A DNA stretch of 64,000 nt from Segatella baroniae DSM 16972 = JCM 13447 (GTDB lineage Bacteria > Bacteroidota > Bacteroidia > Bacteroidales > Bacteroidaceae). The notes under the pieces are model-generated. The model was not told the DNA's origin. It saw nothing but the letters and a program-made list of their open reading frames with translations, and did not search any database. The position numbers were made by a program, and so were the translations under genes. The stretch lies in the NCBI RefSeq assembly GCF_000426585.1, contig NZ_AUFQ01000007.1:1-64000 (forward strand), written 5' to 3'. Shown in pieces: positions 7,819-15,731 of the stretch; position 1 is the stretch's first letter; every line of letters starts with the position of its first letter.

Positions 7819-7929
7819 GGACGAATCCGGGGGCTTCACAAGTAGGCACGCAAAGGTGGGATGGTTACCTGTGGGTAAGCATTGGATGGACAAAGCCGTG
7901 GCGGAAGATGGCTTTTACAAAGTTTAACA

Positions 7930-7939
7930 CAAAGCTTTG
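7930..7939. promoter_or_regulatory. Palindrome overlapping the HxlR promoter
   Basis: CAAAGCTTTG is a perfect 10-bp palindrome whose last four bases form the -33 TTTG of the HxlR promoter. A related ACAAAG lies 11 bp upstream. It is a candidate autoregulatory operator for the winged-helix dimer. Confidence 0.45.
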
Positions 7940-7968
7940 CATATATAGATTGCCTTTGGTTACTTTTG
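7936..7968 (+). promoter_or_regulatory. Promoter of the HxlR regulator
   Basis: TTTG (7936-7939), a 21-bp spacer and TACTTTTG (7961-7968) form a full Bacteroidota-type promoter, 26 bp before the start codon. Confidence 0.75.
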
Positions 7969-7994
7969 TAGCCTAATGCTTTAAATAGGAGATT

Positions 7995-8366
7995 ATGACA
8001 CGAACAGAAGTAAGGGACAGCCTTTATCCCGGCTGTCCGATTCGCAATGTCTTGAGCAGGATAGGTGACAAATGGTCGCTTCTGGTGCTGTTTACGTTGG
8101 AACAGCGCCATGTGGGCCGGTTCAAAGAGTTGCAGCGGGCCATCCCCGACATCTCCCAGAAAATGCTGACGACGACCTTGAAGACGCTCGAAGCCGACGG
8201 ATTGGTGCTGCGCAGGGCCTATCCGGAAGTGCCGCCACGGGTGGAATACGAGCTGACGGAGCGTGGGCAGAGTCTGCTTCCCTTCGTCGACAGCCTGATA
8301 GGGTGGGCCGTCGGCAACATGGAGGACATCGTCGCCTCCAGGCAGGCCTATCTGTTGAAATCGTAG
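7995..8366 (+). CDS. HxlR-family winged-helix regulator
   Basis: This 123-residue protein is a MarR-like winged helix of the HxlR family. It has the characteristic N-terminal cysteine motif CPIRNVLSRIGDKWSLLVLF split as C14-P-I-R and IGDKW, then the recognition helix ISQKMLTTTLKTLEADGLV and the wing PPRVEYELTERG. Family members often sense electrophiles or redox stress through that cysteine (as in YodB/HypR). It is divergent from the cupin gene, with a palindrome on its own -33 box, so it probably regulates both itself and the cupin. Confidence 0.88.
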   Translation: MTRTEVRDSLYPGCPIRNVLSRIGDKWSLLVLFTLEQRHVGRFKELQRAIPDISQKMLTTTLKTLEADGLVLRRAYPEVPPRVEYELTERGQSLLPFVDSLIGWAVGNMEDIVASRQAYLLKS

Positions 8367-8422
8367 AAGCCGACGGACTGCGTCCCCTTTCTGGGCAGCG
8401 ATGGTTGAGGAAAGCGTTTGAA

Positions 8423-8440
8423 GGCGTGCGCCGGCACGCC
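8423..8440 (+). terminator. Hairpin after the HxlR gene
   Basis: GGCGTGC (8423-8429) pairs with GCACGCC (8434-8440) around a 4-nt loop. A short pyrimidine stretch follows. Confidence 0.45.
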
Positions 8441-8502
8441 GTTGGCCTTTCTTCGCCGCGTGCCGTGCTGTCGCCGTCCACGGAATGTCCCGAAAACGGC
8501 AT

Positions 8503-8533
8503 AAAACAAAAAAGGAATTACCGAAGTAATTCC
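8503..8533 (-). terminator. Terminator of the tRNA-Asn gene
   Basis: On the minus strand GGAATTAC pairs with GTAATTCC (8514-8521 and 8526-8533) around a 4-nt TTCG loop, then TTTTTTGTTTT follows. This is a classic intrinsic terminator a few bases after the tRNA end. Confidence 0.85.
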
Positions 8534-8537
8534 CTTG

Positions 8538-8611
8538 CGCTTCAAGATGGGCTTGAACCAACGACCCCCTGATTAACAGTCAGGTGCTCTAACCAACTGA
8601 GCTATTGAAGC
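8538..8611 (-). tRNA. tRNA-Asn (GTT)
   Basis: On the minus strand the 7-bp acceptor stem GCTTCAA/TTGAAGC, D arm AGCTCAGTTGGTTAGAGC, anticodon loop CTGTTAA in the CCTGA/TCAGG stem, and T arm with GGTTCAAGCCC are all present. The anticodon GTT reads asparagine codons. CCA is not encoded. A -7 box lies upstream at 8641-8648 and a TTCG-loop terminator follows. Confidence 0.95.
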
Positions 8612-8640
8612 ATTGCGTCCTCATTTCTGATTTGCGGTTG

Positions 8641-8648
8641 CAAAGTTA
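8641..8648 (-). promoter_or_regulatory. Promoter -7 box for tRNA-Asn (TAACTTTG)
   Basis: It reads TAACTTTG on the minus strand, about 30 bp upstream of the mature tRNA. Confidence 0.65.
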
Positions 8649-8763
8649 AAGCAAGTTTTTGATTCCTCCAAATGTTTTGATGGAAAAATCGCAAATAGGC
8701 TAATTTTTTTTAATTGGCCATGCTTTTTGCCGTTCCAAAGCGGCAATATAGAACATAATATGC

Positions 8764-8771
8764 TATTTTTG
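8764..8771 (+). promoter_or_regulatory. Promoter -7 box for the S41 peptidase (TATTTTTG)
   Basis: It matches TAnnTTTG 23 bp upstream of the start codon. No clear -33 element is seen. Confidence 0.6.
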
Positions 8772-8794
8772 CAGGAATAAACGATTACCTTTCA

Positions 8795-10468
8795 ATGAAG
8801 ATGAGACAATATATAATAGGTGTGCTGCTTGTCTTGGCCCTGCCCGTCGCAGCCCAGGAGAAGGACGACCATCGCTTCGAGGTGATGAAAAACCTGGATG
8901 TTTTCAATTCCATCTACAAGCAGTTGGACCTGTTCTATGTAGATACGCTCGACCCAAAAGTGACCATCGGCGCGGGAATCGACGCCATGCTCAGCTCCCT
9001 CGACCCCTATACGGAGTACTATCCGGCCGAGAAGAAAGGCGACTTCAAGATGATGGTGACGGGCAAATATGCCGGTATCGGCTCGCTCATACGCTACGAC
9101 TTCTCCCGGAAAAACGTGGTGATTGAAGAGCCATACGCCAACATGCCGGCCGCCGAAGCGGGCCTGAAGAAGGGCGATGTGATACTGGCCATCGACGACC
9201 AGTCGATGGAAGGCAGGGACAACAGCTATGTGAGCGACCGTCTGAGGGGCGACGCGGGCACCACATTCGTCATCAAGATACGCCGGCCCAGCACGGGAAA
9301 GGTGATGAAAATCAAGGTGACGCGCCGCGCCATACAGCTCCCTTCGGTGCCCTACTACGGCTTGCGGCAGGACGGCGTGGGCTACATCAACCTGAACCAG
9401 TTCACGGAAGGCTGCGCCCAACAGGTGCGGCGGGCGTTCCTCGACCTGAAAGGAAAGGGCATGAAGAAGCTCGTGCTCGACCTGCGGGGCAACGGCGGCG
9501 GCGTAGAACAGGAGGCTGTGAGCCTTGTGAACATGTTCGTGCCCAAGGGAAAGCTGATCGTTTCGAACCGCGGACGCCTGAAACGCATGAACAACGACTA
9601 CCGGACGACGGTGGAACCGATAGACACCGTCATGCCCATCGTGGTGCTGGTGAACGGCGAAACGGCCAGTTCGAGCGAGATTACGAGCGGCAGCTTGCAG
9701 GATCTGGACCGAGCGGTCGTCATGGGAACGCGCACCTATGGCAAGGGACTGGTGCAGATGACCATGCCCATGCCCTACAACGGCAGCCTGAAACTGACCA
9801 CCAACAAGTACTACATACCCAGCGGACGCTGCATACAGGCCATCAACTACAAGCACAACAACGGCGGCTACACGGAGCATGTGCCCGATTCGCTGACCAA
9901 AGAGTTCCGCACGGCAGGCGGCAGGGTGGTGAAAGATGGCGGCGGTATCACGCCCGACGTGGAGGTGAAGCCCGACACCTTGTCGAACCTGACCATCAGT
10001 CTGCTGAACTCCAGCCCCTACATGACGCGCGATTCGAGCGAGTTGCTGCTCAACTATGTCGTGGACTACATCGCCAAACATCCGACGGTGGCCGCGCCCA
10101 AGGACTTCGAACTGACCGACGCCGACTATGAAGCGTTTGCCAAAAGGGTGGTGGACAGCGGCTATACCTACGCCCGCGACTCGGAAAAGTACTTGCAAAA
10201 CTTGGAGAAACTGGCCCGCTTCGAAGGCTATTACGACGAGGCCAAGCCCGAATTCGAGGCCTTGAAGGCGAAGCTCAGCCACAACCTGGCCAAGGACTTG
10301 CGGCGCAACAAGCAGCAACTGATGGAGATTCTGGCCAAGGAAATCCTGCCGTCGTACTACTACCAGGCCGGAACCATCGAATACGGGCTGAAACATGACA
10401 AGACGTTTGACGAGGCCGTGAAGCTGCTGGGCGACTCCGACCGCTACCGGAAGATACTGCATCCGTAG
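8795..10468 (+). CDS. S41 family C-terminal processing protease
   Basis: This 557-residue exported protease has a signal peptide (about 1-20, ending PVAAQ). A PDZ domain lies at about 85-175, including YAGIGSLIRY and GLKKGDVILAID. The S41 catalytic domain follows, with nucleophile Ser294 in ETASSSEI and general-base Lys317 in RTYGKGLVQ. The substrate-strand motif LDLRGNGGG is at 228-236. CtpA/Prc-type enzymes cleave C-terminal ends of envelope proteins in the periplasm. The long C-terminal tail of about 160 residues is helical and typical of Bacteroidota homologues. It is transcribed from its own promoter. Confidence 0.9.
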   Translation: MKMRQYIIGVLLVLALPVAAQEKDDHRFEVMKNLDVFNSIYKQLDLFYVDTLDPKVTIGAGIDAMLSSLDPYTEYYPAEKKGDFKMMVTGKYAGIGSLIRYDFSRKNVVIEEPYANMPAAEAGLKKGDVILAIDDQSMEGRDNSYVSDRLRGDAGTTFVIKIRRPSTGKVMKIKVTRRAIQLPSVPYYGLRQDGVGYINLNQFTEGCAQQVRRAFLDLKGKGMKKLVLDLRGNGGGVEQEAVSLVNMFVPKGKLIVSNRGRLKRMNNDYRTTVEPIDTVMPIVVLVNGETASSSEITSGSLQDLDRAVVMGTRTYGKGLVQMTMPMPYNGSLKLTTNKYYIPSGRCIQAINYKHNNGGYTEHVPDSLTKEFRTAGGRVVKDGGGITPDVEVKPDTLSNLTISLLNSSPYMTRDSSELLLNYVVDYIAKHPTVAAPKDFELTDADYEAFAKRVVDSGYTYARDSEKYLQNLEKLARFEGYYDEAKPEFEALKAKLSHNLAKDLRRNKQQLMEILAKEILPSYYYQAGTIEYGLKHDKTFDEAVKLLGDSDRYRKILHP

Positions 10469-10475
10469 TCCGAAG

Positions 10476-10538
10476 CCCCCTGGAGACGGGGGATTGCGCC
10501 CCGTATGGGCGAAAAACATCAGGCGGAAAGCCCGATGT
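10476..10538 (+). terminator. Two hairpins after the S41 protease
   Basis: CCCCC/GGGGG (10476-10480, 10488-10492) is followed by a 9-bp stem with one mismatch, ACATC-GGC/GCC-GATGT, at 10516-10538. The second has A-rich DNA before it but no T-run, so termination strength is uncertain. Confidence 0.4.
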
Positions 10539-10552
10539 TCGACGTTTATTCG

Positions 10553-10560
10553 TAACTTTG
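10553..10560 (+). promoter_or_regulatory. Promoter -7 box for the Nim-like gene (TAACTTTG)
   Basis: It matches TAnnTTTG 65 bp before the ATG at 10625. Confidence 0.6.
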
Positions 10561-10624
10561 CACCGCCTTGGAAGGAGACGCCGAGATAGTCTTGCAGCCC
10601 TCAGACAGGCAAGATTATATTTCT

Positions 10625-11143
10625 ATGAATCGTTTGGACAATATGGCATTTAGAGAAATGCGGCGCAAACGCCAGCAACTTTCAGACGCAGAGAGCGTCG
10701 GAATCCTGGAGAACGCCACGTCGGGAACCCTTGCCCTGCAAGGGGATGGCGGCTATCCCTACGCCGTACCCATCAGTTATGTCCACGCCGACGGCAAACT
10801 GTACTTCCACAGCGCTCTGAAAGGCCACAAAGTCGACGCCATCAGAGGCTGCGACAAGGCTTCGTTTTGCGTCATCGAGCAAGACGAGGTGCATGGCGAG
10901 GAGTACACGACCTACTTCCGCAGCGTCATCGCCTTTGGACGAATCCGCATTCTTGAAGACGAAACGGAGCGGATGGCGGCCGCCCGGCTGCTCGGCGACC
11001 GCTATCATCCCCATCACGAGGAAGCGCTCGGCAGGGAATTGGCCAAGAGTTTCAGCCACATGCTGGTCATCTGTCTCGACATCGAGCACATGACAGGCAA
11101 GGAAGCCATCGAGTTGGTGAGGATGAAGCGGCAGCGCGCATGA
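10625..11143 (+). CDS. Pyridoxamine-phosphate-oxidase-fold flavoprotein, Nim-like
   Basis: This 172-residue protein belongs to the FMN-binding split-barrel family that includes NimA-type 5-nitroimidazole reductases. It shows the family opening FREMRRKRQQLS, then GTLALQGDGGYPYAVPISYV and the FMN-phosphate/histidine stretch LYFHSALKGHKVDAI. ATG 10625 (MNRLDN) is chosen; an ATG at 10643 (MAFREM) is also possible, and the further open frame to 10568 begins with TTG. Whether it reduces nitro drugs cannot be told from family membership alone, because chromosomal homologues are common. It ends at a strong terminator. Confidence 0.8.
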   Translation: MNRLDNMAFREMRRKRQQLSDAESVGILENATSGTLALQGDGGYPYAVPISYVHADGKLYFHSALKGHKVDAIRGCDKASFCVIEQDEVHGEEYTTYFRSVIAFGRIRILEDETERMAAARLLGDRYHPHHEEALGRELAKSFSHMLVICLDIEHMTGKEAIELVRMKRQRA

Positions 11144-11185
11144 CGCGACCGCTCGTCGGCGACAAGCCTCCGTCGCACGGAATCG

Positions 11186-11218
11186 AACCCCAAAAGTCGG
11201 CCAAAGACTTTTGGGGTT
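11186..11218 (+). terminator. Strong intrinsic terminator
   Basis: AACCCCAAAAGTC (11186-11198) and GACTTTTGGGGTT (11206-11218) form a perfect 13-bp stem around a 7-nt loop. It separates the flavoprotein gene from the sigma cassette. Confidence 0.85.
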
Positions 11219-11279
11219 TGTCGTTTCTTCTATAAAAAAATGAAGTTTGGGGTTGGGAAAACGGCCGTTTGTCCGTTAT

Positions 11280-11810
11280 ATGTATAAAACGTTTGCCAAA
11301 CGAATGATGAACCACAAGAGAATAGAGCGCCTGTTTCGTGCCAACTACAGCCGGATGTTCCGCTTGGCCGTGGCCTTGCTGCATGACGAAGACGAGGCCC
11401 GCGACGCCGCAAGTGAAGTGTTCGCCCGCCTGTTGGACGGCCGTTCGTCGTTGCCCGCAGGCTCCACGTCGCAATCGGACGGGCAGTTGGCCGGCTGGCT
11501 GCTCGTCTGCACCCGCAACCGTTGCCTCGACCTGCTCAGTCGTCGGCAGGTGCGGGAGCGGGTGGAGCGGCTGCTTGCCGTCGACACGGAGCCGCAACTG
11601 TCGCCCGTCGAGCCGACGGAAGCGCGCTACGAGGCCGTGAACCGCTTCGTCGAAACGCAGCTCACGCCGCGAACCCGTGCCGTCTTCACGCTCCGCTTTC
11701 ACCAGGGCCTCTCCTACAAAGCTATTTCCGAGCAACTCAATATCAGTGAAACCGCCGTGTACAAGCACCTCTTTCATGCGCTGAAAGGGCTGCGACGACA
11801 CTTCAATTAG
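11280..11810 (+). CDS. ECF RNA polymerase sigma factor
   Basis: This protein of about 176 residues is a Bacteroidota ECF sigma. The sigma-2 region covers about 17-80 (LFRANYSRMFRLAVALLHDEDEARD in part, ending EVFARLL). The sigma-4 helix-turn-helix is at about 125-170 (LSYKAISEQLNISETAVYKHLFHALKGL). Several starts are possible: ATG 11280, 11304 or 11307; homology in this family usually begins near MNHKRIERLF, so 11304 or 11307 may be the true start. It sits 7 bp before the anti-sigma gene and two genes before an outer-membrane barrel, and probably controls them in response to a surface signal. Confidence 0.85.
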   Translation: MYKTFAKRMMNHKRIERLFRANYSRMFRLAVALLHDEDEARDAASEVFARLLDGRSSLPAGSTSQSDGQLAGWLLVCTRNRCLDLLSRRQVRERVERLLAVDTEPQLSPVEPTEARYEAVNRFVETQLTPRTRAVFTLRFHQGLSYKAISEQLNISETAVYKHLFHALKGLRRHFN

Positions 11811-11817
11811 ATACCAA

Positions 11818-12471
11818 ATGGACAGCAAAAAGCCATCGATTAGACTGCTGAAAGCCATCGAACATCCCGAGCTTTTCAGCGAACAGGAACTGGACGCCTT
11901 GTTGCGTGACGATGAGGCGCGTGAATATTACCGGCTCATGGCCGACGCAGCCGCTGCCGGCAGGTATGCCCGGCAAAGGGAACTGCCCGACGACGTACTC
12001 GACAGGGAGTGGCGGCGGCTGGTCGAGGGGCGTCGTCCGGCGTTGCGCCGCCGCTATCGGGTGGCCGCCGCCGTCGCCGGTGTCTTGCTCGTGTCGGGGC
12101 TTGCGTTGGCAGCCATCCACATCGTGCGGACCAACCGCGCCGCCAGACAGGAGAAAACGGCCGCCGTCGCCGCGCCATCACACGCCTCACGGGGCGTCGA
12201 AACGGCGTTTCCCGTCGACACGGCAGCCCCCAGGACGTTGCCTGCCGCCGCCGATTTCCGTCAGTTCGACAACGAAAGGCTTGTCGACATCGTGCGGGAG
12301 ATGGCCGCCTATTACCATGTGCGGGTCGTCTGCCTGCGTGAGGAGAGTGGCGACTTGCGCCTGCGCTACCGGTGGGACAGGAGTCTGCCGGTGGAGAAGG
12401 TGGTGGCGTCGCTCAACATGTTCCACCATGTCGACCTCACGCTCGACCATGCCGTCATCACCATCAGATAG
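11818..12471 (+). CDS. DUF4974-domain anti-sigma-like membrane protein
   Basis: This 217-residue protein has an N-terminal cytoplasmic part (1-78), one transmembrane helix at about 82-103 (VAAAVAGVLLVSGLALAAI) and a periplasmic C-terminal DUF4974 domain (about 150-217, FDNERLVDIVREMAAYY to LTLDHAVITI). DUF4974 is normally the tail of FecR-type anti-sigma factors and resembles an STN domain. The FecR domain itself is missing, so this is a reduced version. It is wedged between the ECF sigma gene and the barrel gene, which supports a role in restraining that sigma. Confidence 0.75.
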   Translation: MDSKKPSIRLLKAIEHPELFSEQELDALLRDDEAREYYRLMADAAAAGRYARQRELPDDVLDREWRRLVEGRRPALRRRYRVAAAVAGVLLVSGLALAAIHIVRTNRAARQEKTAAVAAPSHASRGVETAFPVDTAAPRTLPAAADFRQFDNERLVDIVREMAAYYHVRVVCLREESGDLRLRYRWDRSLPVEKVVASLNMFHHVDLTLDHAVITIR

Positions 12472-12478
12472 CGTCGAT

Positions 12479-15058
12479 ATGAAAAGCTTGTTTCTTCTCT
12501 GCCTGTCGTGCTGGATGGCCTGCCACGCGGCGGCCCAGCGGGTGACACGCAGCTATCGCCACGCGCCGTTGTCGCAAGTGTTGACCGACCTGGACAATGC
12601 CAGTGAACGCTACACCGTCAACTTCATCTATAACGAACTGGAGGATTTCACCGTCACGACCGACTTCCGCAACCGCACGATTCCCGAGGCCGTGCGCGAC
12701 GTTCTGGGCTTCTATCCCATGCAGCTGACCGTCGGCGACAGCCTGATTTTCGTGGAGTGCAGCCAGAAAGAGCCGTGGAAGGTCATCGGGCGCGTGGTCG
12801 ATTCGGCCGGCCGTGCCGTGTCTTTGGCCAACGTCGCCCTGCTGTCGCCGGTGGATTCGGCGTTCGTCAACGGCGGCGTGACCAACGACGGCGGCGATTT
12901 CGTCATCCCCTCTACCCGTCGGCAGGTGCTGCTGCGCGTGTCGTATGTCGGTTTCAAGACGCTCTACAGGGCGGTGTCGGCCGGCCACGTGGGCACGCTT
13001 CGGCTGACGCCCGACAGCTATATGCTGCGCAATGTCGACGTGAAGGCCGTCCGCAAGGTCGTCAAGAGCGAGGTGGACCGCCTGCAATATCTCGTCGGCA
13101 ACGACCCCTACGCCGTCGGAATGAACGCGCTGGAGCTGATGCGGCGGGTGCCCATGCTCAACGTGGTGGACGAAACGGTGTCGATTGTGGGCAAGAGTAC
13201 CACGCGTTTCATGCTCGACGGCCACGTGCTCGATATGGGGGATGAGGCCGTGAAGGCCAAGTTGCGCAGCCTGAAAGCCGAAGACATAGACCGTGTGGAG
13301 GTGATGACGATTCCACCGGCGAAGTACAAGGCCGAGGCCAATGGCGGCTACGTGAACATCGTTACACGCAAAGATCAGACCCGGGGATGGAGCGGCAGCC
13401 TCACGATGGAGCCGCAGGCGCAGTATCGTTTGCGGCTGTTGCCCGAGGCGTCGGTCAGCTATGTGTCGTCGAAGTTCGAGATGTCGACCGCCGTCAACGC
13501 CGATGTCGGCCATGTCATCAACAAACAATACAGTGTCTACACGTTCACGGACGGCCATCGGCGCACGTCCGACAGGGTGAACAAGGTGTTCTGGCCCATG
13601 GCCGACGCCAGCACCATCATGAAATATCTGCCCACGAAGCGGCTGGAAGTGGGCCTGATGGCAGGTCTGCACGTTGACCGCATGGAGGGAAACCAGACCG
13701 ATGTCACGATGGAAACCGACACCATCCGCAGCTCTTCCCGTCTGCCGGGCGTGTGGAACAACAGCGTGAACGCCACGCTCTATGCCGACTGGCGGCTCGA
13801 TTCGCTGGGCAAGATTATGAACTTGAACTACAACTTCTTCAACAGCCATGACCCGTTGCGCAGCGAGAACGAGTCGAGGACGGGCAGCCTGGTCGAACGG
13901 TTGCGCTCCGCAAGTCATGCCCGCTATCGAATCCATGCCCTGAAACTCGACTTCACCTTGCCCTTCCGATCTTTCACTTTGGAAACGGGCGCGGCCTTCA
14001 CGCGTATCACCAACAAGACGGGAATCGACGTGGAAACGCAGGACGGGGCCGTTTGGCGGAAGAATGCGGACGAGAGTAACGACTTCAACTACCGTGAACG
14101 GGGACTGGCCGCCTATGTGTCTGCACGCACGAAGCTGGCCGACCGCCTACAGCTGCAGGTCGGACTGCGCTACGAATACACCTGGACCGAGGGTGAACAG
14201 GTGACCATGCGGCAGACCGACCGCCAGCATTACGGCCGCTTCTTTCCGTCCTTCCACCTGGGTTGGGATGGCGAAGCGGGGCGGCATGTCGGCCTTGCCG
14301 TGAACTGGGGAATCGACCGGCCCAACTTCAATGACCTGAATCCGTGGCGTGCCTACACCACCGTGCACAACTATGTGACGGGCAACCCGCACTTGACGGC
14401 GGCTTATACGCGCAATGCGGAGCTTAATTACAACAACGGACAGGGCCTTTATCTGGTGCTCTACAACGACCACGGCAGCGACGAACTGGGCTACAGCGTC
14501 ACGTTCGGCAGCGACGGCGCGCAGGTGGGCAGTCCCGTCAACGGCGTGCGACATGACAAGAGCGGCCTCTACGCCACGTACAACCGCAATCTGTTGTCCT
14601 GGCTGAATGTCAATGCCGAGGGTGAGGCCTACTACCACGACTCACGCGCCGACCATCGTTCCAACCTGCGGCCGATGTATGGCTGGGGCAAGCGTGTGGG
14701 CGCCACGTTGGGTTTCCTGCTCAACGCAAGGAAGACGATGGTGGCGTCGGTCGCCTACAGCCATGCGTTCTCCACTTACTGGTCGATGAACCGAACCCGT
14801 CCCGTAGACCGGCTCAACCTGGCCTTGAACTATGCCTGCATGGACAACCGGCTGAAGCTGCGCCTGGCTTGCGGCGACCCGTTCGGGTGGGTCGTGAGCC
14901 GTACCGAGGCACGCTATGACGGTTTCGTTTCGCGCAATCGCTTCGACGTGCATGCCCGCTATGTGGCTTTCCGCGCCACCTGGAGCTTCGGCGGCAAGCG
15001 CGCCAAGCAGATTTATCATGACAACCGCGACGCCGAGACGCGGCGGGCGCCCAAGTGA
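12479..15058 (+). CDS. TonB-dependent-receptor-like outer membrane protein with STN domain
   Basis: This 859-residue protein has a signal peptide (about 1-20, ending HAAAQ). An STN-like domain (22-95) follows, then a carboxypeptidase-regulatory-like fold (97-185, IGRVVDSAGRAV to LRVSYVGFKTL), a plug domain (about 195-310, with MLDGHVLDM and VEVMTIPPAKYKAEANGGYVNIVT in part) and a C-terminal barrel of the outer-membrane-beta-barrel type. The open frame extends back to 11906, but that part overlaps the anti-sigma gene and has no homology, so ATG 12479 is used. The STN domain suggests signalling to the anti-sigma encoded 7 bp upstream. The ligand is unknown; no SusD partner is present. Confidence 0.83.
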   Translation: MKSLFLLCLSCWMACHAAAQRVTRSYRHAPLSQVLTDLDNASERYTVNFIYNELEDFTVTTDFRNRTIPEAVRDVLGFYPMQLTVGDSLIFVECSQKEPWKVIGRVVDSAGRAVSLANVALLSPVDSAFVNGGVTNDGGDFVIPSTRRQVLLRVSYVGFKTLYRAVSAGHVGTLRLTPDSYMLRNVDVKAVRKVVKSEVDRLQYLVGNDPYAVGMNALELMRRVPMLNVVDETVSIVGKSTTRFMLDGHVLDMGDEAVKAKLRSLKAEDIDRVEVMTIPPAKYKAEANGGYVNIVTRKDQTRGWSGSLTMEPQAQYRLRLLPEASVSYVSSKFEMSTAVNADVGHVINKQYSVYTFTDGHRRTSDRVNKVFWPMADASTIMKYLPTKRLEVGLMAGLHVDRMEGNQTDVTMETDTIRSSSRLPGVWNNSVNATLYADWRLDSLGKIMNLNYNFFNSHDPLRSENESRTGSLVERLRSASHARYRIHALKLDFTLPFRSFTLETGAAFTRITNKTGIDVETQDGAVWRKNADESNDFNYRERGLAAYVSARTKLADRLQLQVGLRYEYTWTEGEQVTMRQTDRQHYGRFFPSFHLGWDGEAGRHVGLAVNWGIDRPNFNDLNPWRAYTTVHNYVTGNPHLTAAYTRNAELNYNNGQGLYLVLYNDHGSDELGYSVTFGSDGAQVGSPVNGVRHDKSGLYATYNRNLLSWLNVNAEGEAYYHDSRADHRSNLRPMYGWGKRVGATLGFLLNARKTMVASVAYSHAFSTYWSMNRTRPVDRLNLALNYACMDNRLKLRLACGDPFGWVVSRTEARYDGFVSRNRFDVHARYVAFRATWSFGGKRAKQIYHDNRDAETRRAPK

Positions 15059-15080
15059 GTCGGCGAACCAACCGTCCATC

Positions 15081-15130
15081 CGGGCCGGTCGGACAGGTCT
15101 GACCGGCCCGATTGGCCCTACCTGTCCGAC
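15081..15130. repeat. Two overlapping, mutually exclusive hairpins
   Basis: CGGGCCGGTC (15081-15090) pairs with GACCGGCCCG (15101-15110). GTCGGACAGG (15088-15097) pairs equally well with CCTGTCCGAC (15121-15130). The left arms share three bases, so only one stem can form at a time. The region lies between the barrel gene and the rimP promoter and probably works at least as a terminator. Confidence 0.7.
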
Positions 15131-15158
15131 AAATAATTATTAAAAAAGCCGCAATTGC

Positions 15159-15189
15159 TTTGCAGATACGGATTTTATTCGTACTTTTG
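15159..15189 (+). promoter_or_regulatory. Promoter of the rimP-nusA-infB operon
   Basis: TTTG (15159-15162), a 19-bp spacer and TACTTTTG (15182-15189) form a complete Bacteroidota promoter. The leader before rimP is about 65 nt. Confidence 0.8.
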
Positions 15190-15261
15190 CAGCATTCAGT
15201 GGAATGAGGGGCTCCAAGAGAGTTCCTCATTTTCGTTATATTGGCATATATAATAAAATGT

Positions 15262-15729
15262 ATGATTGACAAAAACGCCGTTAGACAGATTGTAAACGAG
15301 TGGTTGGCTGACAAAGAATACTTCCTGGTGGATGTCGAAGTCAGTCCGAATGACAAGATTGTAGTGGAGATAGACCACGCCGATGGGGTGTGGATCAATG
15401 ACTGCGAGGACTTGAGCCGATACATAGAGGAACGCTTGAACCGTGACGAAGAAGACTATGAATTGGAAGTGGGTTCGGCCGGATTGGGCCAGCCTTTCAA
15501 GGTGGCGCAGCAATACGTGAACTGCATCGGCAAGCCGGTGGAAGTGCTCGGCGCCGACGGCAAGAAGACGAAAGGAGTCTTGAAAAGCGTGGACGGCAAC
15601 GATTTCGTGGTTACGGTCAATGAGAAAGTGACGGTGGAAGGAAAGAAACGTCCGCAGAAGATGGACGTGGACCACGCTTTCCAGATGGATCAAGTGAAAT
15701 ATACTAAATACATAATAAGTTTCAAATAG
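15262..15729 (+). CDS. rimP: Ribosome maturation factor RimP
   Basis: This 155-residue protein is needed for maturation of the 30S subunit. It shows the RimP N-domain (DKEYFLVDVEVSPNDKIVVE in part and DCEDLSRYIEERL) and the family signature YELEVGSAGLGQPF, followed by the Sm-like C-domain (GKPVEVLGADGK to FVVTVNEKV). ATG 15262 (MIDKNAV) is used; an earlier in-frame TTG would add seven residues. It is first in an operon with nusA (2 bp gap) and infB, the order usual across bacteria. Confidence 0.92.
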   Translation: MIDKNAVRQIVNEWLADKEYFLVDVEVSPNDKIVVEIDHADGVWINDCEDLSRYIEERLNRDEEDYELEVGSAGLGQPFKVAQQYVNCIGKPVEVLGADGKKTKGVLKSVDGNDFVVTVNEKVTVEGKKRPQKMDVDHAFQMDQVKYTKYIISFK

Positions 15730-15731
15730 CT

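Noticed and set aside
11906-12478. N-terminal extension of the outer-membrane barrel protein
   Set aside because: It is in frame but overlaps the anti-sigma gene entirely, is low-complexity in translation, and a signal peptide begins at 12479.
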